In this document: piece after piece, positions 5,509-6,151 of the stretch
Layout: each line of letters starts with the position of its first letter
How positions within the stretch are numbered: the stretch's first letter is position 1
From: an uncultured bacterium
GTDB lineage: Bacteria; Actinomycetota; Coriobacteriia; Coriobacteriales; Coriobacteriaceae
Assembly: GCA_905214895.1 (NCBI GenBank)
Contig: CAJMNP010000055.1
Location: 1-6,151, forward strand
Length of the DNA stretch: 6,151 nucleotides
Reading direction: 5' to 3'
Position numbers and translations under genes: made by a program
The notes under the pieces: model-generated
The model's input: only the letters and a program-made list of their open reading frames with translations
Database searches by the model: none
Told to the model about the DNA's origin: nothing

Positions 5509-5958
5509 ATGCTTAAACTCGATCGAAAATGGGCAGTCGCGACCTGCCTAATGGTGCTGCTCATCTGGGGCAATTCGATGGTTCCCGGCACGGGGTCCGG
5601 TTCATTGAGCCTGTCGATTATGGAGGCCGTTCGCGGCTTTCTGCACGGCATGGGGCTTCCGTATGAGTGGGTGACCAACTTCGTCATTCGCAAGTGCGCG
5701 CATTTTACCGAGTACATGGTGCTCGGCATTCTGGCGACGCACGCTTTCGATATCGAGGGCCGTCGCACCTTTGACGTGCTGCTTCCCACGGCGGTGTTCT
5801 TGTTGCTGATCCCCTCGATTGACGAGACGATTCAGCTCTTTGTGCCCGGTCGCGCCGGTATGATCACCGACGTAATGATCGACTGCTGCGGAGCGATGAT
5901 GGGCGTTGTACTTCGATATCTTCTACGATCGCTCATATGTGCCAAAAAGGCCGCCTAG
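5509..5958 (+). CDS. VanZ-family small membrane protein
   Basis: A 149-residue integral membrane protein of the VanZ-like family. Seen directly: four hydrophobic stretches (about 8-25, 59-79, 89-104 and 119-140). The family signature motifs are present: WGNSMVPG after the first helix (20-27), RKCAHFTEYMVLG (61-73), and DETIQLFVPGRAGMITDVMIDCCG (from 105), whose conserved acidic, glutamine and PGR residues are all intact. The founding member, VanZ of enterococcal Tn1546, confers low-level teicoplanin resistance by an unclear mechanism. Most chromosomal relatives are uncharacterised, so resistance should not be assumed. The ATG at 5509 has GGAGG (5492-5496) at a rather long spacing of 12 bases, inside the end of the preceding gene. 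An upstream in-frame GTG at 5488 or 5449 would add 7 or 20 polar residues without a better ribosome site. The gene is probably translated from the preceding gene's message. Confidence 0.9.
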   Translation: MLKLDRKWAVATCLMVLLIWGNSMVPGTGSGSLSLSIMEAVRGFLHGMGLPYEWVTNFVIRKCAHFTEYMVLGILATHAFDIEGRRTFDVLLPTAVFLLLIPSIDETIQLFVPGRAGMITDVMIDCCGAMMGVVLRYLLRSLICAKKAA

Positions 5959-5990
5959 GACACATTGCTTGGTCCTAGCGGCCTTTCTTT
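5946..5990. terminator. Probably bidirectional terminator overlapping the VanZ-like stop codon
   Basis: AAAGGCCGC (5946-5954) pairs with GCGGCCTTT (5978-5986), nine pairs. After one bulged C (5955), TAGGAC (5956-5961) pairs with GTCCTA (5972-5977). The loop is ten bases. The VanZ-like stop TAG (5956-5958) is inside the stem. TTTCTTT follows on the plus strand, and AAAAA (5944-5948) gives a T-run on the minus strand. It can therefore serve the plus-strand operon and the convergent minus-strand gene. Confidence 0.88.
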
Positions 5991-6071
5991 GTTTAGGGGG
6001 CTTATACAGGGCGTGGCGGCGTTATTCCGTAGGATGGGATTGCTGGACGTCGTGGCGCCCCTTTGGCGCGC

Positions 6072-6151
6072 CTACTGCTGAAGCGCGGCGGCACCCAGGG
6101 CCAGGCAGCCCATGATGCCCTGCTTGCCCTCGAGGCTGTTGTTGACGATGT
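6072..6151 (-). CDS. C-terminal end of an unidentified convergent gene (partial)
   Basis: On the minus strand the frame runs in from the window edge for 25 residues, ending in SLEGKQGIMGCLALGAAALQQ and the stop TAG at 6074-6072. GC-rich third codon positions and a plausible Gly/Ala-rich hydrophobic helix support a real gene end. So does its position facing the two-way terminator at 5946-5990. Too little is visible to name a family. The 81 bases between the stop and the terminator contain a GC-rich hairpin (6054-6072, GGCGC with GCGCC) but nothing else recognisable. Confidence 0.6.
   Translation of the reverse strand, partial: IVNNSLEGKQGIMGCLALGAAALQQ

Noticed and set aside
5509..5958. Glycopeptide resistance determinant
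   Set aside because: The protein belongs to the VanZ family, but no vanHAX, vanY or vanRS genes are present, and most chromosomal VanZ-like proteins have no shown role in resistance.
6054..6072. GC-rich hairpin after the minus-strand stop as a terminator
   Set aside because: Only about five pairs and no T-run on the minus strand; the two-way terminator at 5946-5990 fits far better.
5906..6115. 69-codon plus-strand frame beyond the VanZ-like gene
   Set aside because: It overlaps the VanZ-like end, reads through the terminator hairpin and runs antisense to the partial minus-strand gene.

Overview
This GC-rich window is a conserved chromosomal segment of an actinobacterial-type genome, most likely Coriobacteriia and perhaps Collinsella. 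I base this on an actinobacterial-style Rho with a very long Ala/Pro/Lys/Arg-rich N-terminal extension, strong GC bias at third codon positions, and argS upstream of rho. The genus is an impression only, because there is no rRNA or other marker in view.

Layout. (1) Positions 1-314 hold the 3' end of argS (arginyl-tRNA synthetase), followed by a strong intrinsic terminator. (2) Positions 315-1103 are a 789-bp non-coding, AT-richer spacer. It contains two long inverted-repeat elements (442-589 and 662-823) that share the same central sequence and the same dyad point, with a smaller palindromic element (593-631) between them. After these come a clear promoter and a potentially structured leader for rho. 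(3) Positions 1104-3719 encode transcription termination factor Rho: a complete C-terminal core of about 420 residues preceded by about 450 low-complexity, alternately basic and acidic residues. It ends at its own terminator. (4) A second promoter (3867-3895) and a leader with competing stems precede a likely two-gene operon. The first gene encodes an unrecognised protein with an N-terminal two-helix membrane anchor and a long Ala/Pro-rich tail (4032-5501). Seven bases later comes a small VanZ-family membrane protein (5509-5958). (5) The operon ends in a probably bidirectional terminator whose stem contains the vanZ-like stop codon. Beyond it lies the 3' end of a convergent minus-strand gene (6072-6151) that I cannot identify.

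How the genes relate. argS and rho are housekeeping genes in separate transcription units. The membrane-anchor/VanZ-like pair is the less understood unit and suggests an envelope function, but its substrate or partner cannot be read from the sequence. The most interesting non-coding signal is the pair of related long-hairpin elements. The most interesting protein-level signals are the basic-cluster array in the Rho extension and the uncharacterised partner of the VanZ-like protein. I did not see a clear defence, CRISPR or phage system.
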